Source of the DNA: a virus
Virus record (IMG/VR): IMGVR_UViG_3300021963_008236
Coordinates: 1-35,804 of that record
DNA length: 35,804 bases
Direction: 5' to 3' (one strand)
Of this stretch, positions 27,453-35,489 are shown piece after piece. The first letter of the stretch is position 1, and each line of letters opens with the position of its first letter. The notes beneath the pieces are model-generated. The model was not told the origin of the DNA, did not search any database, and saw nothing but the letters and a program-made list of their open reading frames with translations. A program made the position numbers and the translations under genes.

Positions 27453-28251
27453 ATTTTGTTTAGTGACTTCTCTTTTTAATATTGAAAGGGAAAGAATGAA
27501 TGGTAATGATGGTAGATCTTGGGATGATTATTTGAAATGGTTTGAAAAAACTCTTCAACTTAAGACTCCTATGATTGTTTTTTGTGAAGATGACTTAGTT
27601 GAGTTCATCGAAAAAAGAAGAGAGAATCCAACAAAAATAATCACACACAATGTTTTAGAAATTCCTTATTACTATTTAAAGGATGAAATTCAAAAAATAA
27701 TTTCTTCCAATGAATATCAAAGTAAAATAGGTGCTCCTCAAAGAATTGAGTGTCAGCATCCAATGTATAATGTGGTTCAGTATTCAAAATTTAAATGGTT
27801 GGATCGGGCAATAGAACTCAATCCATTTGATAGTAAGTATTTTTTCTGGATTGATGCTGGTGCTTCTAGACATTTTGAAGGATTTGATACAAACAATAAT
27901 TTTCCAAGTCAGGCATCTTTGGATGCATTAGATCAAATTGGTGAAAAGTTTTTACTCCAAATGAATATGGATTATTATCAAGATTTGGTGCAGTCCGAAA
28001 CTTTAACAGAAGAATATCTATGGGATGCCAGAGCATTTACTTGTGGGTCTTTTTTTGGCGGAGAACTTGAGGCGGTTAAAAAAGTAAATAATGAAATTGA
28101 TAATATTTTTATTAATAAAATGATTAATAATGGACTTGTGAATACCGAACAAACTGCACTGGGATATCTTTTGAAGACCCAACCAGATTTATTTGTTGAA
28201 TATAGGAGATATAATGGTAAGCATATGGATATGTTTACAGAACTTTCTTGA
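27442..28251 (+). CDS. WlaTC/HtrL-type glycosyltransferase
   Basis: 269 residues. It follows the HtrL/YibB (WlaTC) pattern: CLVTSLFNIERERMNGNDGR, YLKWFEKTLQLKTPMIVFCE, a central NVVQYSKFKWLDRAIELNPF, and KYFFWIDAGASRHF with a WIDAG metal-site-like motif. Members add sugars to lipopolysaccharide or capsule. It overlaps the preceding gene and lies nine bases before the next. Sugar specificity is unknown. Confidence 0.8.
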   Translation: MENKFCLVTSLFNIERERMNGNDGRSWDDYLKWFEKTLQLKTPMIVFCEDDLVEFIEKRRENPTKIITHNVLEIPYYYLKDEIQKIISSNEYQSKIGAPQRIECQHPMYNVVQYSKFKWLDRAIELNPFDSKYFFWIDAGASRHFEGFDTNNNFPSQASLDALDQIGEKFLLQMNMDYYQDLVQSETLTEEYLWDARAFTCGSFFGGELEAVKKVNNEIDNIFINKMINNGLVNTEQTALGYLLKTQPDLFVEYRRYNGKHMDMFTELS

Positions 28252-28260
28252 GATAATTGA

Positions 28261-29220
28261 ATGAATATTGCGTTTATTGGTCCTGGCATTATGCCAATCC
28301 CTCCTGATGGGTGGGGTGCTGTTGAAATGATGATTTGGGATTATGCAACGGTTCTTGGAGAACTTGGACATACGGGGGCAATTATTAATACTCCAGATAG
28401 ATCTCAAATCATTGAGGAATTAAAAGAAGAAGAATTCGATATTGTCCATCTTCATTACGATGTTTTTCATGACATTATTCCGAAAATTTTGAATATAATT
28501 TCTGGCAAGTTAATTGTATCAAGTCATTACCCATATATCAATCATCCAGATATGTGGACAAGGGACAACTATAATACCATAGCACAAAGTTATAGTAAGA
28601 ATAAAGATTTTTATATCTTCTCCTCAAGTCAAAAAGACATTAATACTTTTGTAAAATTTGGTGCTGATGAAAATCATTGCTGGTTAAGTAGATTGGGAGT
28701 TCTTCCAGATTCTTATCAATTCGATGAGAATCCAACATATGATCGCACACTTTCTTTCTCTCAAATTTGTGATAGAAAACGTCAATACCTTATTCAAGAT
28801 TTTGATAATATTGACTTTATTGGTAGAATGGAGTGTGGTAAGTTCAGCAATAGAACAAACTATAAGGGGGAAATGTTGAGAGAAAAATTAAATACTGAAA
28901 TCACTAAGTATTCTAACTTTACTCTCTTAAGTTCTGTTGAAAACACAACACCACTGGTTGTTAAGGAGGCACTTATTTGTGGGTTGGGTGTAGTGGTTTC
29001 TGAGCAAGTATTTGTGGAATTGGATGCAAGTTTGGATTTTATTGATGTAATTCCAGAAGATAAGATTGAAGACCTTTCTTATATTAAAGATGTTCTAGAA
29101 AAAAATAAAGAATATTCCGTAAAGAATAGGAATCAAATTAGAGATTATGGAATTAAAACTTTTGGTCTTTCCAATATCTTGGAATTTGAATATGCCCCCA
29201 AACTTCAATCACTATTATGA
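28261..29220 (+). CDS. GT-B glycosyltransferase, paralogue 1
   Basis: 319 residues. N-terminal Rossmann unit MNIAFIGPGIMPIPPDGWGA with a GWGAVE loop typical of GT4 enzymes, and a C-terminal TTPLVVKEALICGLGVVVSE donor-binding helix with its E-x7-E-like spacing. It is a clear tandem paralogue of the next gene (same PP.GWGAVE start, DFIDVIPE...I.D..YI end). ATGA overlap with it. Confidence 0.85.
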   Translation: MNIAFIGPGIMPIPPDGWGAVEMMIWDYATVLGELGHTGAIINTPDRSQIIEELKEEEFDIVHLHYDVFHDIIPKILNIISGKLIVSSHYPYINHPDMWTRDNYNTIAQSYSKNKDFYIFSSSQKDINTFVKFGADENHCWLSRLGVLPDSYQFDENPTYDRTLSFSQICDRKRQYLIQDFDNIDFIGRMECGKFSNRTNYKGEMLREKLNTEITKYSNFTLLSSVENTTPLVVKEALICGLGVVVSEQVFVELDASLDFIDVIPEDKIEDLSYIKDVLEKNKEYSVKNRNQIRDYGIKTFGLSNILEFEYAPKLQSLL

Positions 29221-30161
29221 GAATTTGTATTATTGGACCAGCAACTCAAATACCACCAGTAGGTTGGGGGGCAGTTGAAAGTTTAATCTGGGACTATAAA
29301 CTTTCATTGGAAAAATTGGGACATACCGTTAAGATTATAAACATATCAAATCCAAGTGAAATCATTCAACGTGTGAATGATTTTAGACCAGATTTTGTTC
29401 ACATCAATTATGATGACTGGATTATACTTTATCCATATATTCAGTATCCTTGTGCAATAACTTCTCACTTTGGGTATATTGAACGGCAAGATATGATGAA
29501 TGGATATGTAAATATCTTCAGACTCTTTCAGGATTATAAACCAAATATCTTTTGCCTGTCCGAGAACATTAAAAAAGTTTATAAGTTTTTTGCTGAAATT
29601 CCCGAAGAAAAATTATACATCAATCCAAATGGTGTAAATTCTTCCCTATTTAAAAGGACTGATGATCCAAAATATCCCGATAGAAGTATCTATTTGGCTA
29701 AGGTAGACTATCGTAAAAGACAACATTTATTCCGGTCAATTGATTCTCTTTGGTATGCTGGTAATCTCGCAGATTCAAGATTTAATACGAATAAAAATTA
29801 TCTTGGAGAATGGGATAAAGATACTCTTCACGGGGAGTTGACAAATTACGGAAATCTGGTATTATTAAGTGATGGTGAAGCACATTCTCTTGTATTGATG
29901 GAAGCACTTGCTGCTGGACTTGGTATTGTAATCAGTGAATTTGCAACAGCAAATCTTGATTTGGATAAAGAGTTTATCGATGTAATTCCAGAAAAAAGAA
30001 TTAATGATATTGAATATATTGAAAGTATCATAATTAAGAACAGAGAATATTCAATTTCTCGCAGAAAAGAAATTTTTGAGTATTCTAAAAACTTTGAATG
30101 GTCTAATATCATAGAAAATTATTACCTACCAAATATTGAAAAGTTGATTAGTAAGTTATGA
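29217..30161 (+). CDS. GT-B glycosyltransferase, paralogue 2
   Basis: 314 residues, paralogue of the gene before. MRICIIGPATQIPPVGWGAV at the start; EAHSLVLMEALAAGLGIVIS near residue 230 is the donor-binding helix. Tandem duplication with divergence suggests two similar linkages or acceptors. ATGA overlap with the fucosyltransferase that follows. Confidence 0.85.
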   Translation: MRICIIGPATQIPPVGWGAVESLIWDYKLSLEKLGHTVKIINISNPSEIIQRVNDFRPDFVHINYDDWIILYPYIQYPCAITSHFGYIERQDMMNGYVNIFRLFQDYKPNIFCLSENIKKVYKFFAEIPEEKLYINPNGVNSSLFKRTDDPKYPDRSIYLAKVDYRKRQHLFRSIDSLWYAGNLADSRFNTNKNYLGEWDKDTLHGELTNYGNLVLLSDGEAHSLVLMEALAAGLGIVISEFATANLDLDKEFIDVIPEKRINDIEYIESIIIKNREYSISRRKEIFEYSKNFEWSNIIENYYLPNIEKLISKL

Positions 30162-30949
30162 TTGGATTTAATGCTCTAGGGCAATTGGGAAGATTGGGAA
30201 ATCAGATGTTCCAATTTTCCGCACTTAAAGGTATTGCAAGACATCGTGGATTTGAATATTGCTTTCCTCCCACACAAAATAAAAATGAATGGACTGACCA
30301 TCAATTATTCAATCCATTCAAACTTGCTTCTACTAGTCAATTAAATGTTCAGTTTATTGATGTTGATAGACCTACAGTTGTTGAAGACACCTTTTCATTT
30401 AATGAGAAGTTGTTTAATGAGTGTCCTGATTGGGTTTCTATTCAAGGATACTTTCAAACAGAGAAATACTTCAAGCACATTCGTGATGAGTTGCTAAAAG
30501 ACTTTGAGTTTCGAGATGAGATTCTAGAACCTTGTAATGAGATGATGTCTCAATTTGAGAGTGCTCCTATTGCACTTCATATTCGTAGAACTGACTATAT
30601 TACAAATCTAAATCATACTGCACTTGGACTTGATTATTATGAAGAGGCATTAAAGCAGTTTGATAATGGTGAAGTTCTTGTGTTCTCCGATGACCCAGAA
30701 TGGTGCAATCAACAAGAGTTATTCTCTGATGATAGATTCTTGATTGCTGAAGGAAATACAAACTATGTTGATTTGTGTCTGATGACTTTGTGCTCTGGAC
30801 ACATTATTGCCAACTCTTCATTCTCCTGGTGGGGTGCATGGTTATCAAATAGTAGGCAGGTTGTAGCACCTTCTGGATGGTTTAGAGGGTCTAATAATGA
30901 GCACCTAGATACTAAAGATATTATTCCCGAAACTTGGATTGTGGTATGA
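30158..30949 (+). CDS. Alpha-1,2-fucosyltransferase (GT11)
   Basis: 263 residues, family length. Signatures: LGRLGNQMFQFSALKGIA near the N-terminus, LHIRRTDY (His141-Asp146, GDP-binding HxRRxD) and NSSFSWWGAWLS at the C-terminal side. GT11 enzymes move L-fucose from GDP-fucose to galactose in alpha-1,2 linkage, making H-antigen-like ends. GDP-fucose would come from gmd and fcl at the start of the same operon. ATGA overlaps on both sides. Confidence 0.93.
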   Translation: MIGFNALGQLGRLGNQMFQFSALKGIARHRGFEYCFPPTQNKNEWTDHQLFNPFKLASTSQLNVQFIDVDRPTVVEDTFSFNEKLFNECPDWVSIQGYFQTEKYFKHIRDELLKDFEFRDEILEPCNEMMSQFESAPIALHIRRTDYITNLNHTALGLDYYEEALKQFDNGEVLVFSDDPEWCNQQELFSDDRFLIAEGNTNYVDLCLMTLCSGHIIANSSFSWWGAWLSNSRQVVAPSGWFRGSNNEHLDTKDIIPETWIVV

Positions 30950-31659
30950 AAGTTGCTATTGCATTTGTTGGTACGGGCAAGTACCTTGATTTTCTTCCTA
31001 GGTATTATGAGAATATTAAAGAATATTTTCTACCTAATACCGAAAAGACGTTTTTAGTATTCACTGATGGTGAAGGAGATTTTCCAGAAGATGTTAAAGT
31101 TTATCCGCAAGAACACCTTGACTGGCCGTTCATTACGCTTAAGAGATTCGAAATTCTTAACAGTGCAAGAGATGAAATTGTTAAGAATGACTGGTTGGTT
31201 TTCATTGACGCTGATGCTCTCGTTGTTGATAAAATTTTAGAAGAAGATTTCTTTACCGATAAACCATTATTTGGAGTACATCATCCTTGTCATGCACTTG
31301 GTATGCCTCCTCATAACAAGTATCCAGGTGCCTTTGAGACTAATACAAAATCTTTAGCACACATAACAGAATCTGATGATTTATCCGTATATTATCAGGG
31401 ATGTTTGTGGGGTGGAAAAGTTTTTGAAGTTTGTACTATGATTGATACTCTAATGGAAAGAACCAATCTTGACTTAGAAAATGATGTGATTGCAGTATGG
31501 CATGATGAAAGTCATATGAATAAGTATTTTATTGAAAATCAAAATTCAGTGCATACTCTTGGTCCAGAATATGCATATCCAGAAGTCTTTGCTGGATACT
31601 GTGATTTTGAACCAAAGATTGTACACCTTGCAAAAGACAACTCCAAATATCAGCAATAG
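30946..31659 (+). CDS. GT6 (ABO-like) glycosyltransferase
   Basis: 237 residues from the ATG at 30946 that overlaps the fucosyltransferase stop. The GT6 pattern is strong: HLDWPFITLKRFEIL, VFIDADALV with a DAD metal motif (88-90), GVHHPCHALG, YYQGCLWGG (149-157), and IAVWHDESHMNKYF (the conserved WHDESHLN segment). GT6 includes the human A and B transferases, which add GalNAc or Gal alpha-1,3 to fucosylated galactose. Many bacterial GT6 enzymes have NxN instead of DxD; this one keeps DxD, so it is probably metal-dependent. A GT6 gene was reported earlier in cyanophage P-SSM2. Donor unknown. Confidence 0.9.
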   Translation: MKVAIAFVGTGKYLDFLPRYYENIKEYFLPNTEKTFLVFTDGEGDFPEDVKVYPQEHLDWPFITLKRFEILNSARDEIVKNDWLVFIDADALVVDKILEEDFFTDKPLFGVHHPCHALGMPPHNKYPGAFETNTKSLAHITESDDLSVYYQGCLWGGKVFEVCTMIDTLMERTNLDLENDVIAVWHDESHMNKYFIENQNSVHTLGPEYAYPEVFAGYCDFEPKIVHLAKDNSKYQQ

Positions 31660-31661
31660 AA

Positions 31662-32453
31662 ATGGACAAAAATAAAGCGGCATATAAACTTAAAAATCTT
31701 TCTCCAGTATATTATCTGAATCTGGATGGGCAACCAGAAAGAAAGGAATATATGGAGGAGCAGTTTAAGTATTGGGAAATTGAAAACTATACTCGTATCT
31801 CTGCATATGATGGAAGAGAAGATGACCTGAGTGATATCATTAAGGGTCGTTATCCTGACAATATGACCTCTGGTGAGATTGGATGTACTACCTCTCATCT
31901 CAAGGCACTCCAGCACTGGATAGGGACCTCTGACAGTCCTTATGCAATTATTATGGAAGATGATGTGGATTTACAACTTGCCAGATGCTGGAACTTTACC
32001 TGGAATGATATTATTGCCAAGGTTCCTTATGATTATGATGTAATTCAACTTGCTATTATTTGTACCGGTGATTTACATGTAAAACTTCATAAGAGATTTG
32101 TGAATGATTTTTCAACTGCTGCTTATATGATTACTCGTCATCATGCCGAAAAGATTCTAAAGCATCATGTTCGTGGAGATAAGTATAAACTTGATAACGG
32201 TGTAAAACCTAGAGCAGTTGCCGATGACTTAATTTATAATTCTGGCAATACCTTTTCCATTCCTCTGTTCCTTTATAAGATTGCTTTAGGTTCTTCTATT
32301 CACCCTGAGCACATTGATGTCTTTCATCGCCAGAGTCATGATGGTCTTCTTCATTTTTGGGAAACTCAGGGTTCTGATATGACAATTGATGACCTGATGA
32401 ACTATGACCCTTACCTAGGAAGAATCACAAATCCCTCCCCGCCACCAAGTTAG
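31662..32453 (+). CDS. GT25-type glycosyltransferase
   Basis: 263 residues. LSPVYYLNLDGQPERKEYME, YTRISAYDGRE, SGEIGCTTSHLKALQHWI and AIIMEDDVDL (Glu99-Asp101) are the ordered motifs of family 25 (LPS beta-galactosyltransferase and collagen galactosyltransferase type). Last gene of the sugar operon, two bases after GT6. It may supply the galactose on which the fucosyltransferase and GT6 act; this is inference from family and order. Confidence 0.9.
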   Translation: MDKNKAAYKLKNLSPVYYLNLDGQPERKEYMEEQFKYWEIENYTRISAYDGREDDLSDIIKGRYPDNMTSGEIGCTTSHLKALQHWIGTSDSPYAIIMEDDVDLQLARCWNFTWNDIIAKVPYDYDVIQLAIICTGDLHVKLHKRFVNDFSTAAYMITRHHAEKILKHHVRGDKYKLDNGVKPRAVADDLIYNSGNTFSIPLFLYKIALGSSIHPEHIDVFHRQSHDGLLHFWETQGSDMTIDDLMNYDPYLGRITNPSPPPS

Positions 32454-32473
32454 GGTCTTCTGACTCGGGGTAC

Positions 32474-32502
32474 TTGACATCACCTCCCGTTGCCTATATA
32501 AT
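32474..32502 (+). promoter_or_regulatory. Consensus sigma70 promoter of the hli unit
   Basis: TTGACA (32474-32479), 17 bases, TATAAT (32497-32502); ATG at 32527. Confidence 0.9.
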
Positions 32503-32526
32503 GACATAGTTCTTTATAAGACTACA

Positions 32527-32736
32527 ATGACCGTTACGACCAATGAGCACGGGCAACAAAACCTGTTCGCAAAGGAACCTGAAATGTATGTGTCTCCAAC
32601 CGATGCAGAGCGTTATGCACTTGAGACTTATGCCGAAAGAGCAGAAAAGGCAAATTCAAGATTTGCAATGCTAGGATTCGTTGCCGCAGTTGTTTCTTAT
32701 GCGCTTACTGGGAACCTCTTCTTTGGTGTAATCTGA
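32527..32736 (+). CDS. hli: High-light-inducible protein
   Basis: 69 residues. The C-terminal half holds the chlorophyll a/b-binding-like helix with AEKANSRFAMLGFVAAVVSY (ExxNxRxAMLG core). Hli proteins bind chlorophyll in the thylakoid membrane and protect photosystem II under stress; cyanophages carry them to keep photosynthesis going. First gene behind a consensus early promoter; its stop overlaps the next ATG. Confidence 0.95.
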   Translation: MTVTTNEHGQQNLFAKEPEMYVSPTDAERYALETYAERAEKANSRFAMLGFVAAVVSYALTGNLFFGVI

Positions 32737-32822
32737 TGAACGAACTCATTTTTACCGTAACGATTATTGCTTTCCTTGTGCTTCTGGCACACTCTATCAA
32801 TCAACTTTCCGACACTTACTAA
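32736..32822 (+). CDS. 28-residue single-helix membrane peptide
   Basis: MNELIFTVTIIAFLVLLAHS and an ending INQLSDTY. One transmembrane helix. TGATG overlap with hli and a GGAG before the next hli gene support translation. It looks like a small photosystem-type subunit but I cannot name it. Confidence 0.6.
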   Translation: MNELIFTVTIIAFLVLLAHSINQLSDTY

Positions 32823-32833
32823 GGAGAAAAAAA

Positions 32834-32953
32834 ATGAAATTTGGATTTACCCCCGAGGCAGAAATTCTTAACGGAAGACTTGCGATGTTGGGATTTGTAA
32901 TTGCTGTAGGCACTTACTTGACGACTGGGCAGATTCTTCCGGGAGTATGGTGA
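32834..32953 (+). CDS. hli: Short high-light-inducible protein
   Basis: 39 residues, MKFGFTPEAEILNGRLAMLG and on, ending LPGVW. The E-x-x-N-x-R-x-A-M-L-G chlorophyll-binding core is exact. The single-helix short form is common in cyanophages. Shine-Dalgarno AAGGAG lies just upstream (32821-32826). Confidence 0.93.
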   Translation: MKFGFTPEAEILNGRLAMLGFVIAVGTYLTTGQILPGVW

Positions 32954-33036
32954 CTTCTGATATTATCTCAATATTCTGTGGAATACTTATATCAGCAATC
33001 GCACTGAATGTATTGAAACTCTCAAATAAAAAATAG
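32947..33036 (+). CDS. Possible 29-residue single-helix membrane peptide
   Basis: MVTSDIISIFCGILISAIAL, then NVLKLSNKK. Its ATG overlaps the end of the short hli gene (ATGGTGA). One helix and a basic tail. Third in a row of small membrane peptides here. Confidence 0.5.
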   Translation: MVTSDIISIFCGILISAIALNVLKLSNKK

Positions 33037-33043
33037 CAATATC

Positions 33044-33079
33044 AATCCTTCTCTCTAAATATGGAGAGAAGGATTTTTT
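33044..33079 (+). terminator. Strong terminator holding a late-promoter variant in its loop
   Basis: A 12-bp stem (AATCCTTCTCTC with GAGAGAAGGATT), then TTTT. TCTAAATA (33054-33061) spans the loop and could drive the gene at 33082. Confidence 0.9.
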
Positions 33080-33081
33080 GT

Positions 33082-33243
33082 ATGCCTAGAGGACAATTGA
33101 CTAAAGAAGAAATGAAGTATCAGGTTCTGAAGTTGAAGCAGAAACTTCAGACTGAATATATTGGATATACATCAGACCCAAAAGCACTTGCGGACCAGTA
33201 CTTGAATATGGTTCTGGATAAAATTAACGAATATTCATGCTGA
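33082..33243 (+). CDS. 53-residue protein of unknown function
   Basis: MPRGQLTKEEMKYQVLKLKQ and on, ending LDKINEYSC. Helical and basic; the frame extends upstream to 33061 through the terminator, which is unlikely to be translated. The start is two bases after the terminator T tract and 20 bases after TCTAAATA. Bases 33244-33288 after it hold nothing recognised. Function unknown. Confidence 0.68.
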   Translation: MPRGQLTKEEMKYQVLKLKQKLQTEYIGYTSDPKALADQYLNMVLDKINEYSC

Positions 33244-33288
33244 CAAAGGGTTCTTATTTATACTGTGCCAGTTAGGTAATTGGACCTA

Positions 33289-33317
33289 TTGACAGGAAAC
33301 CCTGACAGTGTTATCAT
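33289..33317 (+). promoter_or_regulatory. psbA promoter (sigma70 type)
   Basis: TTGACA (33289-33294), 17 bases, TATCAT (33312-33317). A CACGG/CCGTG hairpin (33327-33345) lies near the start of a ~140-base leader that holds no gene. Confidence 0.82.
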
Positions 33318-33463
33318 ATATACATACACGGGGTTAAGAACCGTGTCTTCTGCAACCGAGACCATCAGAAGTAAAGCGTCTCTCATACCTGCACTGGAGG
33401 GTGGTGTAGGACATAATGTAACCAGTTCGTCCCCCGAACTCATATTTACCCCTTTTCAATTAA

Positions 33464-34111
33464 ATGACTGCTACAATTGCTACACGTTCTAATACTATTA
33501 ACCCCTGGCAGAACTTCTGCGAGTGGGTTACTTCAACTGACAATCGTTTATATGTTGGTTGGTTCGGAGTCCTTATGATTCCTTGCCTACTTGTTGCTAC
33601 TTCAGTTTTTATTATTGCTTTTATTGCAAATCCGCCAGTAGATATTGACGGTATTAGGGAACCAGTAGCAGGTTCTCTAATGTATGGAAACAACATCATC
33701 TCTGGTGCAGTTGTTCCTTCTTCTAATGCTATTGGATTGCATCTTTATAATCTTTGGGATGCTGCTTCTATTGATGAAGCACTTTATAATGGTTGGGCAT
33801 ATCAAGCAGTGGTATTCCACTTTTTGATTGGTGTTTGGTGCTATCTTGGTCGTGAGTGGGAACTCTCATTCAGACTTGGAATGCGTCCTTGGATTGCAGT
33901 TGCTTATAGTGCTCCTGCTATTGCTGCGACTGCTGTATTCTTGATTTATCCCTTTGGTCAAGGAAGTTTTAGTGACGGAATGCCTCTTGGTATTTCTGGA
34001 ACCTTTAATTATATGCTTGTATTTTCTGCAGAACACAATATTCTTATGAATCCGTTTCATATGTTGGGTGTTGCAGGTGTTTTTGGTGGAAGTCTTTTTT
34101 CCGCAATGCAT
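33464..34111 (+). CDS. psbA: psbA exon 1 (photosystem II D1 protein, residues 1-216)
   Basis: [20 protein letters not shown] through [13 protein letters not shown]1 is the reaction-centre core protein of photosystem II and turns over fastest under light; phage copies keep photosynthesis going during infection. The frame is exactly 216 codons to the 5' splice site after CAT. Transmembrane helices A to D lie here; the QB and manganese ligands near the C-terminus are in exon 2. Joined to exon 2 it gives 360 residues, the normal D1 length. Confidence 0.96.
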
Positions 34112-34198
34112 AGGGAACTGTGCCCTTGCTGAGTAATCAGTAAGTGAAAATCGGGTGAACTGCTGGAACCCTAAGTTACTAAAATGTTACTTGACTTA

Positions 34199-34206
34199 TA
34201 TAAATA
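34199..34206 (+). promoter_or_regulatory. Late promoter TATAAATA inside the psbA intron
   Basis: Exact octamer 21 bases before the intron nuclease ATG at 34227; TTGACT at 34191 lies too close to be its -35. Confidence 0.75.
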
Positions 34207-34226
34207 ACTCTGGTAACATAAACAGT

Positions 34227-34904
34227 ATGACTAATCACTACTTATCTTTTATTGAGGAATGTAAATCTAAAACATATCCTCCCAATACTTATCTTGAAGA
34301 ACACCATATTGTCCCAAAACACGATGGTGGTTCAGATAATTCAGAAAATCTAATTTCATTATCTTTTGACGACCACATACTCGCACATAAAATAAGATAC
34401 GATGTATACGGTCAAGTTTATGACTTAGCAGCATATAACTTGATGTGTGGTTTTGATGGTGAAGGTTGGAGACTTCTTAGAGTTGAAGGTGCTTATAAAA
34501 CACACCAAGCACTGAGATTATCCAAGAAAAACTTTTGGAGTTCTGATTATCAAAAAGAAATGTCTGCTCGTTCTGTAAAGTCTGAGTATGCTATGAAAAT
34601 GAGAAGTGTTGGTGGTAAAATTGGTGGTAAGAATAGAAACAAAAATGTTGCTATTACTTCTACTGATAAGTATATTTTCTTTCACAATAAAGTAGAAACA
34701 GTTTGTATAATAAACTGCGAAACTGGTGGAGAAGTTTTAGAAGAACTACAAAAAATAGTTCCTAATCAAAACTTCAAGAGGGTAACACCTTTATTAAAAA
34801 AACAAAGAGAAAATGCATATGGTTGGTCTTGTGAAAAGTTTAGTAATACGGCAATCAGCATCCAAGTCTCAGATACATCTGAGAAAGGTTCAGAGACTAC
34901 CTGA
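34227..34904 (+). CDS. Intron-encoded HNH homing endonuclease
   Basis: 225 residues from the ATG at 34227; the upstream in-frame ATG at 34155 precedes the late promoter and looks unconserved. HNH core YLEEHHIVPKHDGGSDNSEN, then LISLSFDDHILAH. A basic segment (GGKIGGKNRNKN) near 150 and a C-terminal FKRVTPLLKKQRENAYGWSC tail probably bind DNA. It would cut intronless psbA to spread the intron. Related intron and nuclease pairs are known in cyanophage psbA genes (for example S-PM2). The separate late promoter lets it be made late, apart from early psbA mRNA. Confidence 0.88.
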   Translation: MTNHYLSFIEECKSKTYPPNTYLEEHHIVPKHDGGSDNSENLISLSFDDHILAHKIRYDVYGQVYDLAAYNLMCGFDGEGWRLLRVEGAYKTHQALRLSKKNFWSSDYQKEMSARSVKSEYAMKMRSVGGKIGGKNRNKNVAITSTDKYIFFHNKVETVCIINCETGGEVLEELQKIVPNQNFKRVTPLLKKQRENAYGWSCEKFSNTAISIQVSDTSEKGSETT

Positions 34905-35004
34905 GGGGTTTAGTCCCCTTAATAACAGGAATAAGTGCCCGACAACCTAATACAACTTAGGTTGATGATATAGTCCACTCCTTATGAAAATGAGGTATAA
35001 TAGG

Positions 35005-35439
35005 GGTTCCCTCGTAACCTCTTCAATCGTTCGTGAAACTACCGAAACTGAATCCCAAAATTATGGTTATAAGTTCGGTCAAGAAGAAGAAACGTATAAT
35101 ATCGTTGCTGCTCACGGTTATTTTGGTCGTCTTATTTTCCAATATGCTTCCTTTAATAACTCCCGCAGTCTCCACTTCTTCCTCGCTGCCTGGCCCGTTG
35201 TGGGTATCTGGTGTGCTGCTATGGGAATTGCCGTTTCTTCTTTCAATCTCAATGGTCTAAATTTTAATGAATCAATTCTAGATAACCAAGGACGAGCAAT
35301 TCCTACTTGGGCAGATATGCTTAATAGGGCAAATTTGGGTCTAGAAGTGGTCCACGAAAGGAACGCACATAACTTTCCTTTAGACCTTGCTAACGTAGAA
35401 GCAACTCCTGTTGCTCTTACTGCCCCAGTAATCGGTTGA
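35005..35439 (+). CDS. psbA: psbA exon 2 (D1 residues 217-360)
   Basis: [20 protein letters not shown] through [12 protein letters not shown]. Contains the DE loop, QB site ([14 protein letters not shown]), helix E and the lumenal C-terminus with [17 protein letters not shown], which holds manganese-cluster ligands and the CtpA processing region. Reading frame joins exon 1 precisely at GGT. A terminator follows. Confidence 0.95.
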   Translation, partial: GSLVTSSIVRETTETESQNYGYKFGQEEETYNIVAAHGYFGRLIFQYASFNNSRSLHFFLAAWPVVGIWCAAMGIAVSSFNLNGLNFNESILDNQGRAIPTWADMLNRANLGLEVVHERNAHNFPLDLANVEATPVALTAPVIG

Positions 35440-35460
35440 TATAAAACCTAAAAAATAAAT

Positions 35461-35489
35461 AGAGGAGTTCCACAAGAACTCCTTTTTTT
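35461..35489 (+). terminator. psbA terminator abutting an ATG
   Basis: AGGAGTTC-CACAA-GAACTCCT, then seven T; the next base starts ATG at 35490. Confidence 0.9.

Larger units (their letters stand above)
34112..35004 (+). other. Group I intron in psbA
   Basis: 893 nt between the codons for His216 and Gly217. The 5' exon ends in T, and exon GCAT can pair with GTGC just inside (P1 with a T-G pair at the splice site). The intron ends in G. The 3' part has the R/S core (GACAACC...GGTTG and GATATAGTCC). It carries its own HNH gene with a late promoter. Bases 34905-35004 are intron core. Confidence 0.9.

Noticed and set aside
34155-34226. Upstream start for the intron HNH protein
   Set aside because: It would include intron core and the internal late promoter; the ATG at 34227 has the standard spacing to TATAAATA.
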